64,000 nucleotides of DNA from Lepidodermella squamata (Eukaryota > Gastrotricha). Positions within the stretch are counted from its first letter, which is position 1, and each line of letters opens with the position of its first letter. Shown in pieces: positions 12,950-25,905 of this stretch. Location: positions 2,108,001-2,172,000 of the forward strand of contig JBLDXI010000019.1 of assembly GCA_047495785.1 (NCBI GenBank). Direction: 5' to 3'. The notes under the pieces were generated by a model, which made no database searches, had not been told where the DNA came from, and saw only the letters and a list, made by a program, of their open reading frames with translations. The translations under genes and the position numbers were made by a program.

Positions 12950-13171
12950 CAGACCGCAGGCGCGCTGTTACGCCCTGCTCGATTGCGCGCGAGTATAATT
13001 ACACACTTCACGGCCGCGCAGGCGAGGCCGCGCGGCAGTCGCGGTCGCAGTCTCGGCTGAATTTTTGGCGCAAAATTCAAATTCAAATTTTGGCGCCAAT
13101 TTTGAGGTGAAAGAAAATTCAAAAGGAAAATTCGTCATTACTCGTGAATCGTGCTATAATATTGTTCAATA

Positions 13172-16100
13172 ATGACTAAACGCATTGCTGATCTGCCGCC
13201 TGACGTCGAGGCTATCTTGCCTGACGATGAACACCGTCTTCTTCACATCGTCACTAAATTCGAGCGGAAGAATGAGTCATCGTGGATTCTGCATTTTCGA
13301 GCGCCTTTCAAGTCAAACGAATGGGGCAGGTTTTTGGCCGGTGTACAGCGTCGCAGTCGAGTTGATTTCAAAGCTAAGCCACACGGAACGACGAAACCTA
13401 AAGGCATCAAATTCATCGCGAAGGAAGAGCTTGTGTGTAATCACGCTGACCACGAGAGCGGTGTACACGACTCGCGCAGAAAATGCGCCGCGCCCGGCGA
13501 AAAGGCGAAAAAACGGCAAGTCACCTCAAGCGGCGCTGCTCCGAAAAGCAAAATAACCGATTGTACCGCATCGATCTCGCTTTCAGAAGTCGCACCACTG
13601 ATCGACGACGGCACGCCAAAAAGTCGCGACGCAGCTCGAAAACGGCTGAGACGCGACCCGCTGATTACTTCGCACCCTACCATCGTCCAAATCGAGTGGC
13701 AGCATGACCATAATATTGGAGTCTTGGCTGCGTTAAGGTGGCGAAATCACGCCGAGGGCGTTGATACGGCAATGTTTTGCCATCTACAAGCCGAAGGTAC
13801 AGCATCTGCAGCAATGCAAGCTTATAATAATGAGCTGGAGGAGCTGTATCCGGAAATACCCTGGTTGCAGCTGTCGGCTGATCGCTCGCTCTGCCCAACG
13901 CGCAAAGATTGGTACCACTTCGCCGATAAATTACAAGTAAGCACACACGGCGATCGTAATGGAGAGTTAATGCGGTCGAAATTGAAGGAGTTAGCTGCGC
14001 AGCACTCGGAAACGTTTAGTTATCGCGAGACACTGGCGAAAAACGGCGAGCGGGTCTGGTGCTTGTTAGTTCGAACCCCGATGATGCGCCGTGTTTACGA
14101 CACCGTTTCTGAAGCTCGGGACATCCTTTTTACCGATTCAACCGCCAGCTGCGATCTTGTAAACAGCTCTCTGACTTTGATAGTCAGCGCGTCATCAGCA
14201 GGCGCCTTGCCAGTAGCCGCCGCAATTCATTCATCGCAGACCGTCGATTGTTACAAGTAAGTTGAATGAATTTTATTTTATTTTTTATATTATATTTTTA
14301 GACATTTTTTTTTTAAATTTTATCCGAATTTTTTAATTTTAAATTATATCAAATTAAATTTTAAATTAATCTGCTAAAAAAACTGAATTTTACGGCGGAA
14401 CTATTGTGCATTTTGACGTAGGGGGGAAATTTGCCGATGTGAAAATTTCTCAACCATTTTTTTAACTTGGGGCAATAATAAATTGATTTTTGTTATTTAA
14501 TTCAATTTATTGTTTTTTTTTAAACAGACTGGCGTTTGGCATGTTCAAACAAACCTTGAACGGTGTTGAGCCAAAGCTGTTCTTAACAGACGACAGCGAT
14601 GCAGAGCGGGAGGCTTTACGCCTTGTCTTTGTCAATTCCACTGTGTTGCTATGCGCATTTCATATTCTCCAAGCCCTGTGGCGGTGGCTGACGAATAAAA
14701 AGCACAACATCGCTGCCGAAGACGCGCCGCTTTTGCTTCAACGTAAGTTCGGGAAATATTTAACGCGATTGAATTTTAATTAGTTTTTTTCGCAGTGTTC
14801 CAAAATGTTGTTTTTGCACAAACCGAAAAAGAGTACGAAGCTGCACGTGGCGCTTTGCTCTATTCGCCGCTTACTCGAAAATACATCAATTGGCGACTAC
14901 ACATCCTTGCCCACCTACAGCGTTCTCGCCTTTTCGTGGCTGCGTTTCGCAATTCCTACTCGCATGGTCACATGACCAACAACATCGTCGAAAGGTGAGC
15001 CCTTTATTTCTATTTTATATGCAACAATTTTCAATTATTTTTGCTTCATTTCAGATGCGTTGGCATTTTAAAAGACGTGGTGTTATGCCGTGTTCGCGCC
15101 TTTAACCCTGTCGCGCTTGCGCAATTTTTGAGCGAAAAATTTGATAATTTTTTTGCGAAAAAACTTCTTGACTTTGCGAACGGTCGCAATGATTTGAAAA
15201 CGGAATGGCTGCGCTACAAAGACGCGGCAATCGTCGAAATCGCCCAGAAAAACAGCGAAATCCAAGCATTCGATGTCACGACTGCGAAGGGTGATAATTA
15301 TGTTGTAAATTTGGCGGCGTGGCTGTGCAGTTGTCCTTATGGTCGAAATGGCCGGTTTTGTAAACATTTGGTAAGTAAAAATTTGGTTATTTTAATTTAT
15401 AAATTTTAATTTTATTTTGAAAATTTTCGGAATTTTTTTATATTTTTATCAAATTTTTCTACGCTCGAATTTGTGTAAATTTATGAGATTAATTTTAATT
15501 TTTTAATTTTTTTAATATTCGCTCAGGTTCATGTCGCTGCTGCTAACAATGTTGCGCTGCCTACAAGCCGCATGGTCGTTGGAACTCCCGACGTTAAGAA
15601 ACTCTTGGCGTATATTGCTGTCGGAATTTATTACGACGATGAACTTTTTCTCGGCCTGACTGAGGTCAACACCAGCGCGAACGAGAACGCTGCATCGTGT
15701 TCAGCTTTTGTTAACGTACCACCGTCCAGTGGCCTCGAAATCGCCGATAATAGCGAAACCAATGCTATTACTATTGAGCAAGAAACCGACGAGAATGCGG
15801 GAGAAGAAAACGACGACGGAACGAAATTCGCCGAAGAGTCACTCGTTAATTTCAGGTCCATGTGCGCTAAAGTGGAACGTCTCATCGCTGAAAACAAGTC
15901 GAATGGCGGGCTTTTGAAGCAAATGAATAAATTCAGCCATCGGCTATCAACCCTCGCAGATACCGGTGTCATGGCGATTGAGTCTTGGCTCGCCAGGGCC
16001 TTGATGAAGTCAGGCGGACATAATCGCGGGGCGCTTATTCATGTGCAGAGTACCGCGGTCGGCCGGCGGATGTTTAACGTCGGTGGCTCCAGGCCACATC

Positions 16101-16198
16101 GCGCCGGAAGGAAACCAAATGGGTATCGAGCGCCGAAAAACTACGCCATTCGCCCAAGAAATTTTCGTGAGAGAAACGGCATTCCGCCCACTCAGTGA
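13172..16198 (+). CDS. SWIM-domain MULE-type transposase
   Basis: Predicted cut-and-paste transposase of 828 residues with no disabling mutation. Exons are 13172-14256, 14528-14742, 14796-14994, 15055-15370 and 15527-16198; all phases close and every intron is GT-AG. Candidate DDE residues are D in FTDSTASCDL, D in FLTDDSDAEREAL and E in MTNNIVERC. A LCAFHILQALWRWL stretch supplies the C-x2-H that is characteristic of MULE and ZSWIM-like proteins. The C-terminal half has a SWIM zinc finger, CSCPYGRNGRFCKH. The basic, proline-rich N-terminus is probably the DNA-binding part. The intact frame suggests recent activity, or domestication. It is flanked by near-identical inverted repeats, and an AATAAA lies about 190 bases after the stop. 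Confidence 0.88.
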
Positions 16199-16480
16199 CT
16201 TGAGATTATCTCGTTGTGAGCAATAATTTAAAATAATTTGAATTCTGATTCAGTCGTTTCATAATTTTTAAATCGATGTATTTAATCGTTACTTGTTTAT
16301 AGCGCTTTCCATGACATTTGTTGTAAGCACTCAGCTCTGAAAGTATTTGAAATTTAGCTCTGATGATTGTTGAAATGAAATAATTGGAATAAAGTCCTGT
16401 TCTGTCTCGTTTATTTGAGTGGCGTTATGCAATGCAAAATGCGAGTGTGCGAGCGAGCGGCGGGCGGCGGCGGCGGCGTA

Positions 16481-16561
16481 ATAACGCGGTCTCATTGGTC
16501 GAAACAGCCGGCCAACCAGTGCGCGCGCCCGGACGAAACATAGGCGGGCCCGGAAATGTGC
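16481..16561. repeat. Right inner inverted repeat of the SWIM-MULE
   Basis: Inverted copy of 12869-12949. Immediately inside it is a GGCGGC run at about 16460-16477 that is not shared with the left side. Confidence 0.9.
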
Positions 16562-16907
16562 GACTGGCATCGAATCACCCGCATCAGGTATCGATTATCG
16601 ATTATCGATTATTGGTAACTGATCGAGTGATCGATTTTTCAAAATTTAGCTATCGATTTTATGTGATACAGTGTAGTCTTTCTAAAGTTTTTCAGCTGTG
16701 CGGTATTGGGGGACGTAATGACTCTTAGACGACTTCTGGCTTGCTGTTATATATGAAAATGTGAGCTTTTTTGCGTGAAAACACCCCAAAAACCGCTTTT
16801 TGAAAAAACCGCGGTTTTTTCAGGCCCTAAAAAAACCGGTATAAACCGGTACCGGTTTAAACTGGTTTATACTGGTTGGGGTTTAAACCGAATACCCTGC
16901 TTTTTGT

Positions 16908-19900
16908 TGCGTTCCACTTTCTTTGAAGCCTTCAGCTAATTAATCAAATTAAGAAATAAAGATCGGATAATATAGGACTGATTACGCCGCAATAATCTGT
17001 CTATTGCTTCGCTGTCGCCCGTTTATAGCCAAATACTGGCCGCATTTCCTACGTTTTACTGGTCCCAGTTACATTTTGTATTTTGTATTTTGGTTATTTT
17101 GTTTTGTTATTTGTTATTTGGAAAGAGGACAACAATAAAGATTTTTATGTTTTTTAACGCGGGCAGTCTCTAGCAAGCTCATGCAAGTAGATTCTATCAC
17201 AGTCGCCCCTATTGATACCGTCGAGGTTAGCCTTTATCCAGATAAAGAAATTGCCAGCCATCTCACAATGTCTGTAGCCGAAAACGACGAGGCAAATGTT
17301 ATGCCTGGCTCCACGCAACGCCAGCATGCGGTGCTGCAACGTGCCGCCTGAAAAATACATCAATGTATCAAGCTCTAAATGACTATAATATAGGCGATAG
17401 GCTATTACTTCTAAGGATACTGCATTCGTGGACATTGAACATGTTGGTTCTCGACCTATAGTCCGCTATGATATTTTTGCATGTATCCTCGGGAAGCTGA
17501 AATGGCAGACAATTAGAGCAATTTGTAGTAAGTTTGGGCTTTTCGGCATTAGACTTGTCTCTATTTGGTTATCGAAAGCAAGAAAAAATGTGAAAATTTA
17601 AAGAACGGATACTTTGGAAAAGTAAGTAGTATGCTACAATCTCTAAAATTCCCTTAACTCGCCTAAATGTAGAATAGGTACGCGGGAAGAATTTTGTCAC
17701 TTTGTTTCTAAGGAACAATTTTTAAAAGAAGCCTATTAGGACTTGAATCTTGATTGATGAGAAGACTCAAAAATGTTCGTTCTTTTATAATAGTACTAGG
17801 ACTTACGATGAAGGATAACGACGGTTTTACGACGGACAAGCTAAACATCAGGAAAAGCAATGTCTTCATTTTCCCTTCGAAGAATTTCTAGCCGAATCGA
17901 CTATAACTATTCAGCATCATTGAAAGCACTCGCTCTACTGGCGAGACATGCCTGACACGAAGACCTGCCGAGAATAGCTAATGAGACCGCAAAATACTTG
18001 ATTATAAATGCTAACCCATGTACGGTAAAAGGATGATTGAGATGGTTGTCTTTGACTTTTTAGAAGACAGAGTTCGTGTACAGGATTCGAACCGCTTTGA
18101 CATCAGTGGCTATGAAAGTGTCTTGAATGATTAAAAAGATGCGGAATCGATACCCATAGAAACCTGTTTGTTTCATAGTTCGAAAATTTGTTTAGTTAAA
18201 TATCTTCAAAATCTTCGAAGTCATTCACTTGGGTTCCGCATAATTTTTAATTCAGGTATTTTCATCAATCAGTATGCGGCTAAAAGGTCGGATGATGAAA
18301 GCCAATAGGTATATCGTAAACCATTTTTGAGCAGTGAGTCGAACATTCATGTGAAAAACATCGAAACTCAAAATAAATGAACACATTTCATCTGCTATTT
18401 CATCTGCTCTCAGAGAAAGGATTACCTATGAATTATTTTTTGAGTTATTAAAAAACTCAATAAATAAACGATTTCAGAAGTGCTTTTTATTTACTTTTCT
18501 ATCTATACTCAGAAATAGGTAAAGACAGATGCCATCTCGCATTGTGCTCGCTAGTTAACTCTCAAGTTAGAGGGTCAGCGTGTTCAAAATCCGAGAGGCT
18601 TTTCCGTCCAAGTGCTGTTTTAGGAATCGAGCTGAGAAGAAGACCACGCTCCTGGGCACGCTAAAACGGCCCTGCTAAGGAAGAATTTGTATCGCCAGAA
18701 GGTCAATGTTGACCATCAAATCTAAACTGTTGATAATCATCAACTTAACACTTAAATAAATCAGCAAACTTCAGTTTACTTCACCAAACTGCGGACAAAG
18801 GCACGCGCCGTAGAAATTTGAAAGTCAGCTACCGTTAAACTCGAGTCATTCTTCGAATTTACAAGGGAGGCTTGGCGCTTGGCGGGCTTATATTCGAACA
18901 GCTGCGGATAATGAAAAAATTTCCCGAGATGTTATTGGCCGCCCCGTCAATGGCGATTTCGGAAAAAATGTAATAACTTGGCTTTTGCCATAATGCCTAC
19001 ACGTAGCAAGCTTGTGCTCAATGTGCTCAATGCTCATTGTTTAAATTTGATGTTGCACGAAGCAGGTCCGGATAAGACGACTTTCACTATTTTGGAATTT
19101 CCGAACAACCGCATGAGTTCTGAATCAGCATGAATTCCATAATTTGGTAACTAGGCTAACAGGCGAGACGAATCCTGTACTTGGAATTAATCTGACTTAT
19201 TCCTAATTCATAATTCCCGCTGTTCTCCTCGGTTCGACTACAACAACCGACGGTTTGACGGTTGATAAATTTAGCGAAAAAATTGCCGAATTTCGTCTCC
19301 AATCAAAACATCGTTAAAACGGCCAATACTTACACCTGATAATAAATTATGCATCGGATGTTTATATGCATAGAGTCTGGCCGGTTGTGTCTGCAGAGAA
19401 AAACAAGAGGCGTGAGTCGGAAAACTTGAATTTATTCAACACAACAATAACAACATCATCAATAGCTAATATAAAGGAAATCAAGGCGACACCTTGGCAC
19501 GATAACGCACATACATCCAATATATTTCGCACAAAACATAAGTATTGTCCAAAAATATTTTCAAATTCAACCCTCAAATTTTTTCAAAAAATTGCACTTG
19601 CTCGCTAAAATATTATTTTTTTAAATCGCGTTTCATTGCCATATTTGGTTCTGAGCCAAACAGGCACGCTTTGACACAATAAAGCCTTTATTTATTAGGC
19701 TGACCTTGTCAATTAAATGCCTTACATTAAATGGCCAATTTATACACCAGGTGAATATACGCTTATCTGTTTGCCCTGAATAAGCATTCAACGTTTTGAC
19801 ATTATTTGCAACTCGGTGTTTAACTATATCGGCCTGGCCATCTGTACCGTTTTGTTATACAGCGTAATGTGATACTACTGCTACAACAATAATCACCACG

Positions 19901-21740
19901 TGCTGGTTAAAATTAATTGCCGACAAGACGTCAAATAATCTCTGTGTCGCAGTCAAAAAGTTGCGTTGGATGTCAACTTTAACACAGGTATAATTGTTCC
20001 CAATGCCGGCGGCGACTTATTGGTGTCACAGTGCAACAACAATAGCGTAATTGTTACACATGAAAGTGATAGATATAGCTTTAACGCAGCAAAACGAAGG
20101 TTATATCTAGCCATCTTTTGCTTGTATTTATACAATAAAATTTGTTTGCGCGGTTTATGTTAAAAATAATGTCTATACGCGCGCGCGCGTGTGTGTGTAG
20201 GTAAATTATAGGCGCATGTGCGCGCGTGCGCAGTTCATTTGTCGGCGCGCGCGCATCTTTTAAACACGCGCGCTCGCGCACATTTCAAAGCGCGCAGACG
20301 CCAGGGTTCATCTCGGCGCCGAGAACGACGTGCCAAATCCCGGCCCCGGCTGTCGGATTACTTATTACGACCGTAAACTGCTCAGTCACACTCGGCCTCA
20401 TGTATGTCTCATCACCAAATAGCGCGTATAAGCCCTACTATTTTCCGATTTTAAGGCGGACGGGTTTTATAATTAATATTTTTTTCACACCGTGAAAGGT
20501 GCTATACTCGCCTCTTGTTTGTAGAATCCTTCAATGGCCGCCTAGTACATTCATACGAATTTTTTCGGTGCCGTATTCAGGATATATTTTATTATTAACC
20601 TAGTTTTAAGCTGGCGTAAAATTTAGCATACCTTAATGATGTGCGTTATAATTTCAAGTTCACTTGACCTGAATTCAATTTTAATTATCTGGAGTATATT
20701 GTTTGGCTTCTAGCTTGGAATATAATAGAAAAACAAACAATTCGGTCGGATGATCCCATTAAATACTCCGTGTAATTGAGCTCCCTGACAATTTGAGTAA
20801 ATTATGGACTCACTGTTTATAGGAAAATTCCTAATTGATGGCGATGACCGAATTTTATTTTTTTATGTAACAAAAACACACGCACACGCGATTAAGCGTT
20901 ATTAGACACCTTGTATACTCGCAGTTTGATGCGTCCGCTAAATGCACGCAATCTCATGGGCCATTTAATTCCTTTCATCTACCCTCGTAATTCCGTAAGC
21001 TAATTCAAGAATATAGCAAATGATGACGCTCTTCTCGAGAGGAAGTTTGTGACCTAGAAATGAAATACTTAAGCATAATTCTATTTCGAAAATATAAGCT
21101 CGCTTATAACTCATCATCGTAGTTTGGAATAATCAGAACTTTTCCCACCGCGGTTTTCTTGGCTGGAAAATTCACCTCGCCGTCGATTTTACTTAGGAAT
21201 TTTATTTCTCCGAGAAAACACCCCTGGCACTTATGCTACAGCGAGTCGAGACGATTTCTTAACTTTAAGCCTAGATATTTTGGGAACTTGAGAAAATTGT
21301 GTTTTTTCTCAGCATTCTCTCAGCATATTCCGTTGACGGCAACTTTCAGACTTTCAACTTTCAGAAATCTGTTGCGGGAATCTAGAGCTCTATTCACCTG
21401 AATTGTAGGGTAAATTTTGTGACCGATGAATCATCGTCCTATTTTTCAGTTTAAAATTTGAGGCATCAAAGTTGAACAGCTGCTGGTTGGCTTAAAAAAA
21501 CTGTTATCCGACCAAGTTACCCCACACCACAGTACCATTTTGTCGTATTCAGAGCGTATTCTGTATGCGATTGCCGTTAAAGCGAATAAATGAAACAATC
21601 TAATCCCTGATCCCTCAACAGTTTTTGAATGCGATTATTCGCTTCTTATCCTCATTGTCCACCAGCTGAAACAACAGCTTAGTTAATTTTTTTTAATAGG
21701 TAAGCCTATTCTTCTCTACTACGAAAAATGGAATTTTACG
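16908..21740. other. Gene-free intergenic stretch of about 4.8 kb
   Basis: No supported gene. A 93-codon minus-strand frame at 17154-17435 has an ATG but no recognisable motif. At about 20177-20275 there is alternating purine-pyrimidine sequence (CG, TG and GC runs) capable of forming Z-DNA. A T-arm-like GGATTCGAACC occurs near 18084 without a cloverleaf. The rest is AT-rich and unremarkable. Confidence 0.4.
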
Positions 21741-24146
21741 ATGAAAAAATCGCGCTTTTTTCCGCGAGCAAATGAAATAGACCCCTATAGGTAAAATGAT
21801 TTACAGAGTAACAGTATAGGCAAGACCCTATTAACCAAATGATGTTTATTTTTTTTACCTTTAGAAAGTTACCGGACGAATTTAGCTTCTGCTCTCGTAG
21901 ATTTGACAACAACACGTCAAAATGTTGAAAAATTCCTAATAATATTTTGCAATTTTTCAAGTATATTTTGTCATAATTTTCTATTTTAAAATGTCGGCGC
22001 TCTTCAGTCATATTAAATTGTGTATCTCCTCAAATTTTCAGTTGAATTTTTCATCTTCGATTTAGTTACGAACTTTATTTTTCTATTTTCCCCATAGATT
22101 CAGCAAAATTAAGACCAATACAGTAATATTCGTCATCCTCGCCGTTGCGACGGCATCGTTCGTCCTGTTCTTCTCCGCAGTCATCCTAACCTATGACTCA
22201 TCATCAAGCTCAACTCCGCCGTCCGCGGCGCCACCAGAACAGGGCAACGACGCCGCTAAGAAGGCCGCCGTAGCCGCCCAGGCCGGCAAAAAGCTCTGGT
22301 CCGGCGACCAAAAAGTGCTGTCAGACGACAAGGAAAGCACATCGGCCGACTCGAAATTCCAAGCAGTTACTGTTCCGGTCAAACTCGAGGAAGACGAGGA
22401 GGGCGATGTCGGTTCCGCTCCGATGGATTTCGCGAACTCAGCCGATACGCCGCCGCAACTGCTCGACGTAATATCGGCCGGGGCTCATTACCAAAACGAC
22501 GACGCGATGGCGATGGGCTCGGGTGGGCGGAACGAGAAGACGATCATGCTATGGTCAGCTTGGTGGGGCGACAAGTCGTGGAAGAAAATTTTGAAGCGGA
22601 ACGGCGGTGCTTACGTGAGACTGCCGCCGCTGGTCAACCACAACGGCGATGTTGCGCAACACCGGTCTTGCCGGTTGAGTCTCAACCGCTCGCAGCAGAC
22701 CACGGCCAGTGCGTTTGTGTACCACAGTTGGGATCTGCAGCCGAACAAATTCAAAGATGTGCCCAGCGTTCGGCATCCTTGGCAGGTTTGGGTAAGTTGA
22801 CCTAGTTTCGGACATTCGATTCCAATGATTTGTCTCATCTCCGGACATGACCAAAGTTTATTTTACCAATTTTGGACAAATTATTATTGATTGGCCTAAT
22901 TTCGGACATAAGTGAATGATTTGTCCCAACTTCGGACGCCACCAAAAATCATTGTAGCAGTTTTTGGCAAATTATTTTCGATTGACCTCATTTCGGACAT
23001 TGTTGAAATTTTAATTTTTTCCAGGTTTTCTGGATGATTGAACCGCCGCCCCGGTCAGGTCTGTTGAACAACTACGACTGGGACCGGGCGAATGCGATGA
23101 ATTACAATATAACCATGTCCTATCTACGTTCGAGTGACGTCTGGTTCCCGTACGGTCGAATTTACGAGTACCCAATTGATACCAGGCGGAATTTGGCGAA
23201 ACCAGTCAAGCATAGGATAGAAAATTTCGTCCGAGAATTCCCTCACAAGCCGATGGACAGCTTATGGGTCGTTTCAGACTGCGTGTAAGTTCCAATTTTT
23301 AATCAGCATTCAGCTTTCATAAACTTTAGGTTGCGAGGAAAATTCTGAAAAATTCAATAAAATTGTATTTTTTATTGATATTTTAGGACTTATAGTGGTC
23401 GTGAGGACATTGTTCAAGAGCTGAAAGATGCCGGCATTACAGTCGATTCTTGGGGCAACTGTTCCCACCGCAATCCAGACCGAGAATGGCAACACTTCGG
23501 CCGAAAGAAATTTTTCAGTCAATACAGATTTTACTTCGCCTTCGAGAACACATTTTGCGACGACTACGTCTCCGAAAAAGCCTTCGTCGCTATGAACATG
23601 AGCCGGCATTACGGCATGATCCCAGTTGTTTACGGTGCTGCTAGGTATAAGACACTTCTGCCGCCGGGTTCGTTCATAGACGCCCGGTCGTTCAAGGACA
23701 TGTCGGCGCTGGCTAAATTTATGCGTGAACTTTCGCTGCCGCAAAGCGCTGAAAAAGTGCGCGGCTTCTTCACGTGGCAATACAAGTATTTTACGGATCA
23801 GAACGAGAACAATCGCGTCATTTTAGGTAAATAACATTTCCAATATTCCAAATATTCAAATTTCATTTCAGAATTTGAATTTGAAATGTTTAAGGATTTT
23901 TAAAATCTTTTTAAAAAAAAATTTTAATTTTTGAAATTTAAAATTTAATTTTTAATTTTTTAATTGTTTTATCAAGGATTATTGATGATTTATAATTTTT
24001 CAAAATTTACCCTAATTTTTCATTTTTTTCAAGGTTGGCAATCATTGTGTCAGCATCTCTGGGATATGGATTTATCCGGCAAGCTGGTGAACTCAAGCTC
24101 GAGCATTCACAATTTACGAGCTCGCATGGGTGAATGCACATTTTAG
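21741..24146 (+). CDS. FUT-C: alpha-1,3-fucosyltransferase (GT10)
   Basis: Predicted 518-residue type II Golgi enzyme. Exons are 21741-21790, 22098-22791, 23025-23284, 23387-23826 and 24034-24146; all phases close. The first exon (MKKSRFFPRANEIDPYR) is inferred because it has an ATG, a consensus donor and the phase needed to join the membrane-segment exon (TNTVIFVILAVATASFVLFF). A long acidic and Ala-rich stem follows. The catalytic part has MLWSAWWGDKSW, FWMIEPPP, YNITMSYLRSSDVWFPYG, LWVVSDC and the nucleotide motif FYFAFENTFCDDYVSEK with GMIPVVYG, ending WQSLCQHLWDMD. It has more introns than any paralog here and stands alone on the plus strand. Confidence 0.9.
22796..23000. repeat. Imperfect tandem repeat in FUT-C intron 2
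   Basis: The intron consists largely of two diverged units of about 90-110 bp plus the start of a third. Each opens with a CCTAATTTCGGACAT-like phrase and contains ATGATTTGTC and a TTTTGGACAAATTATT-like phrase. Confidence 0.65.
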
Positions 24147-25905
24147 CATAATATATATTCTCTGATGAAAAGAATATTTTGGGACCTGAAAAATCTCATG
24201 CTTTCGCTATCGCTTCGAAATTCAACAAGAAATCGACAGCAGTGTTTTTTTGTACCAACAGAATTTTTTCTAGTTTGTTTCAAATATTTTATCTGAAAAA
24301 AATTATTATTTATATTATAATTATCTTATGCGCTTTGTTGATCGAAAGAATTATGGATGCTTTATATTCGGATTTTTCGAAAATATTCTACCTATTATAT
24401 TTACCTCCGGGCGGACAATGGAAGAGAGAAAGTACTTCAAAAATAAAAAAATGAAGCAATCGCCAACTTGTTTTCCGTGGCTGCTTTGTCTTTTCCCTAA
24501 TCAGAAGCGTAAATATTGGCCAGCACTTCGACCATCAGAGCGTGACCGGTTGCTGACACTAAAATGTATCGTTTTGTTCGTGTTCAATTCGAAAATTTAA
24601 TTACAGTGTTACCCGCTAAAATTTTCAAAACTTTCGACAGAAATCGATATACAAGTTTATCAGGCGTGCGAAATTGAGAACTCGCGCAATCGGCTATTTT
24701 TCCTTATACTCGTTAGTCTTCTATATTATAGGCGATTTATTTTACACGGCTGCCAAATGTAATGATCTCTTTAGGGAGCGAAATCAAAATCTTCCGTAAA
24801 TTACTCACCGATCGAGTATATTTTATGGTCTAGAGCGCTTTACTAGGAATCAATTTGACTGCACTTGGTTTTTATTACTACAGCAAATAATAGAGAAATT
24901 GGCCACCATAATATCGGATGTCTTGAAAATCGTTTTTTGAGTACACACACACTATCATATCGGCAATCAAAACCCGATTCGCTAAGGAATTATTTCCCCT
25001 GTTTTCTTTGTTTCTTTCCTGCAGTTTCGAGATTTTTCATAGAATAAATAACATTTAGATTTAAAATTTCAATGTGCGCATTATTTTTTTTGTTGACCCA
25101 CATTTGAATAGAGAGAGGTAATATTGCTGTGAGTTGTGCGTCTCTATTGCTCGTGGCTATTTTGATATCTTTAAAAACAGAACAGAAGGTCAAGCCATAC
25201 TCGTTGGATTATTATCGCAAAAAAAATTTCATTTTAGTTCAAAAATTATTCGCATGTAATTTGAACTCAGTTATTCGTGCAAAAACAAACAATCAGCAAA
25301 CAGTTAGTCGAAAAGCACTGAATATGACCGGCGATTTCTGCACCTGACTGACTGACTGCCGAGTCGGTGTGCACCCGTCAGACATCGCACCACTTGCGCA
25401 TATTATTGTTCCAATAATAAAACAATAATATAAATACGGGACGTTTTATACGCAAAACAAATCATCCTCACCTTTATATTCATTAGGTGTGGCCCTCGAC
25501 TATATACTTACGTCCTGTTAATAGGGGCCAGTTTTTCTTCGATCGCTCTCTTTTTTCACTCGTGCGCACACGCGCGATATTATTATTATTATTAAGGAGG
25601 CTGCTGTAATAAAAAAGTGCGCACGCGCAAATATTGACGCAACAACTTTATTATATCCGCGCACGCGCACAGACAGGTAATGATAGCAGCGTCGCGCCAC
25701 CTGTAAAAAGTGAATTGATATAATTATTATTGAGGGGGCTAGCGGCGCCTCGCGGTTATACGAAACCGAACAATTGCGCTATTAGATACGCGCAAGACAA
25801 CAATCAATGGAGTGTAGTAGGGTGGCTCTTGCATTACCATAAAAACCACCTAATATACAGTTTTTTACCTACCACACACGTGCCTGGGTAAAATCGTGGT
25901 GAAAA
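24147..25905. other. Intergenic, no feature recognised
   Basis: Spacer of about 1.8 kb between FUT-C and the temptin/monooxygenase gene, both on the plus strand. Short frames at 24.2-25.3 kb are AT-driven, lysine- and phenylalanine-rich, and have no motif. A short ATT run is at about 25578-25592. Confidence 0.4.

Larger units (their letters stand above)
12304..16899 (+). mobile_element. 4.6 kb DNA transposon with CAGGGTAT ends carrying a SWIM-MULE transposase
   Basis: The outer ends are CAGGGTAT (left) and its complement ATACCCTG (right), flanked by a perfect 8-bp duplication CTTTTTGT at 12296-12303 and 16900-16907. Subterminal DNA is packed with AAACCGGTTT-like palindromes on both sides. 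CAGGG ends with an 8-bp duplication are typical of the hAT superfamily, yet the gene inside is MULE-like. Inside lie 80-bp near-identical inverted repeats that lack a convincing duplication of their own. Either this is one element with terminal plus subterminal repeats, or a MULE is nested in a hAT-like element. The first reading is favoured because the inner repeats are young but lack flanking duplications. Confidence 0.8.

Noticed and set aside
15631-15972. 113-codon minus-strand frame
   Set aside because: Complementary shadow of the last exon of the SWIM transposase.
12860-16570. Possible 9-bp target duplication beside the inner inverted repeats (TGGTGACAT / GACTGGCAT)
   Set aside because: Only 5 of 9 positions match, which is not convincing given that the repeats themselves are 97% identical.
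17154-17435. 93-codon minus-strand frame with an ATG
   Set aside because: No recognisable domain, no splice partner in phase and no repeat relationship; too weak to call a gene.
20177-20275. Alternating GC/GT tract considered as a regulatory CpG feature
   Set aside because: Only low-complexity sequence is visible; no neighbouring gene start supports a promoter role.
24179-24600. Two overlapping plus-strand frames after FUT-C
   Set aside because: AT-driven composition, downstream of a stop codon, no homology to the FUT-C C-terminus; likely 3' untranslated or spacer DNA.
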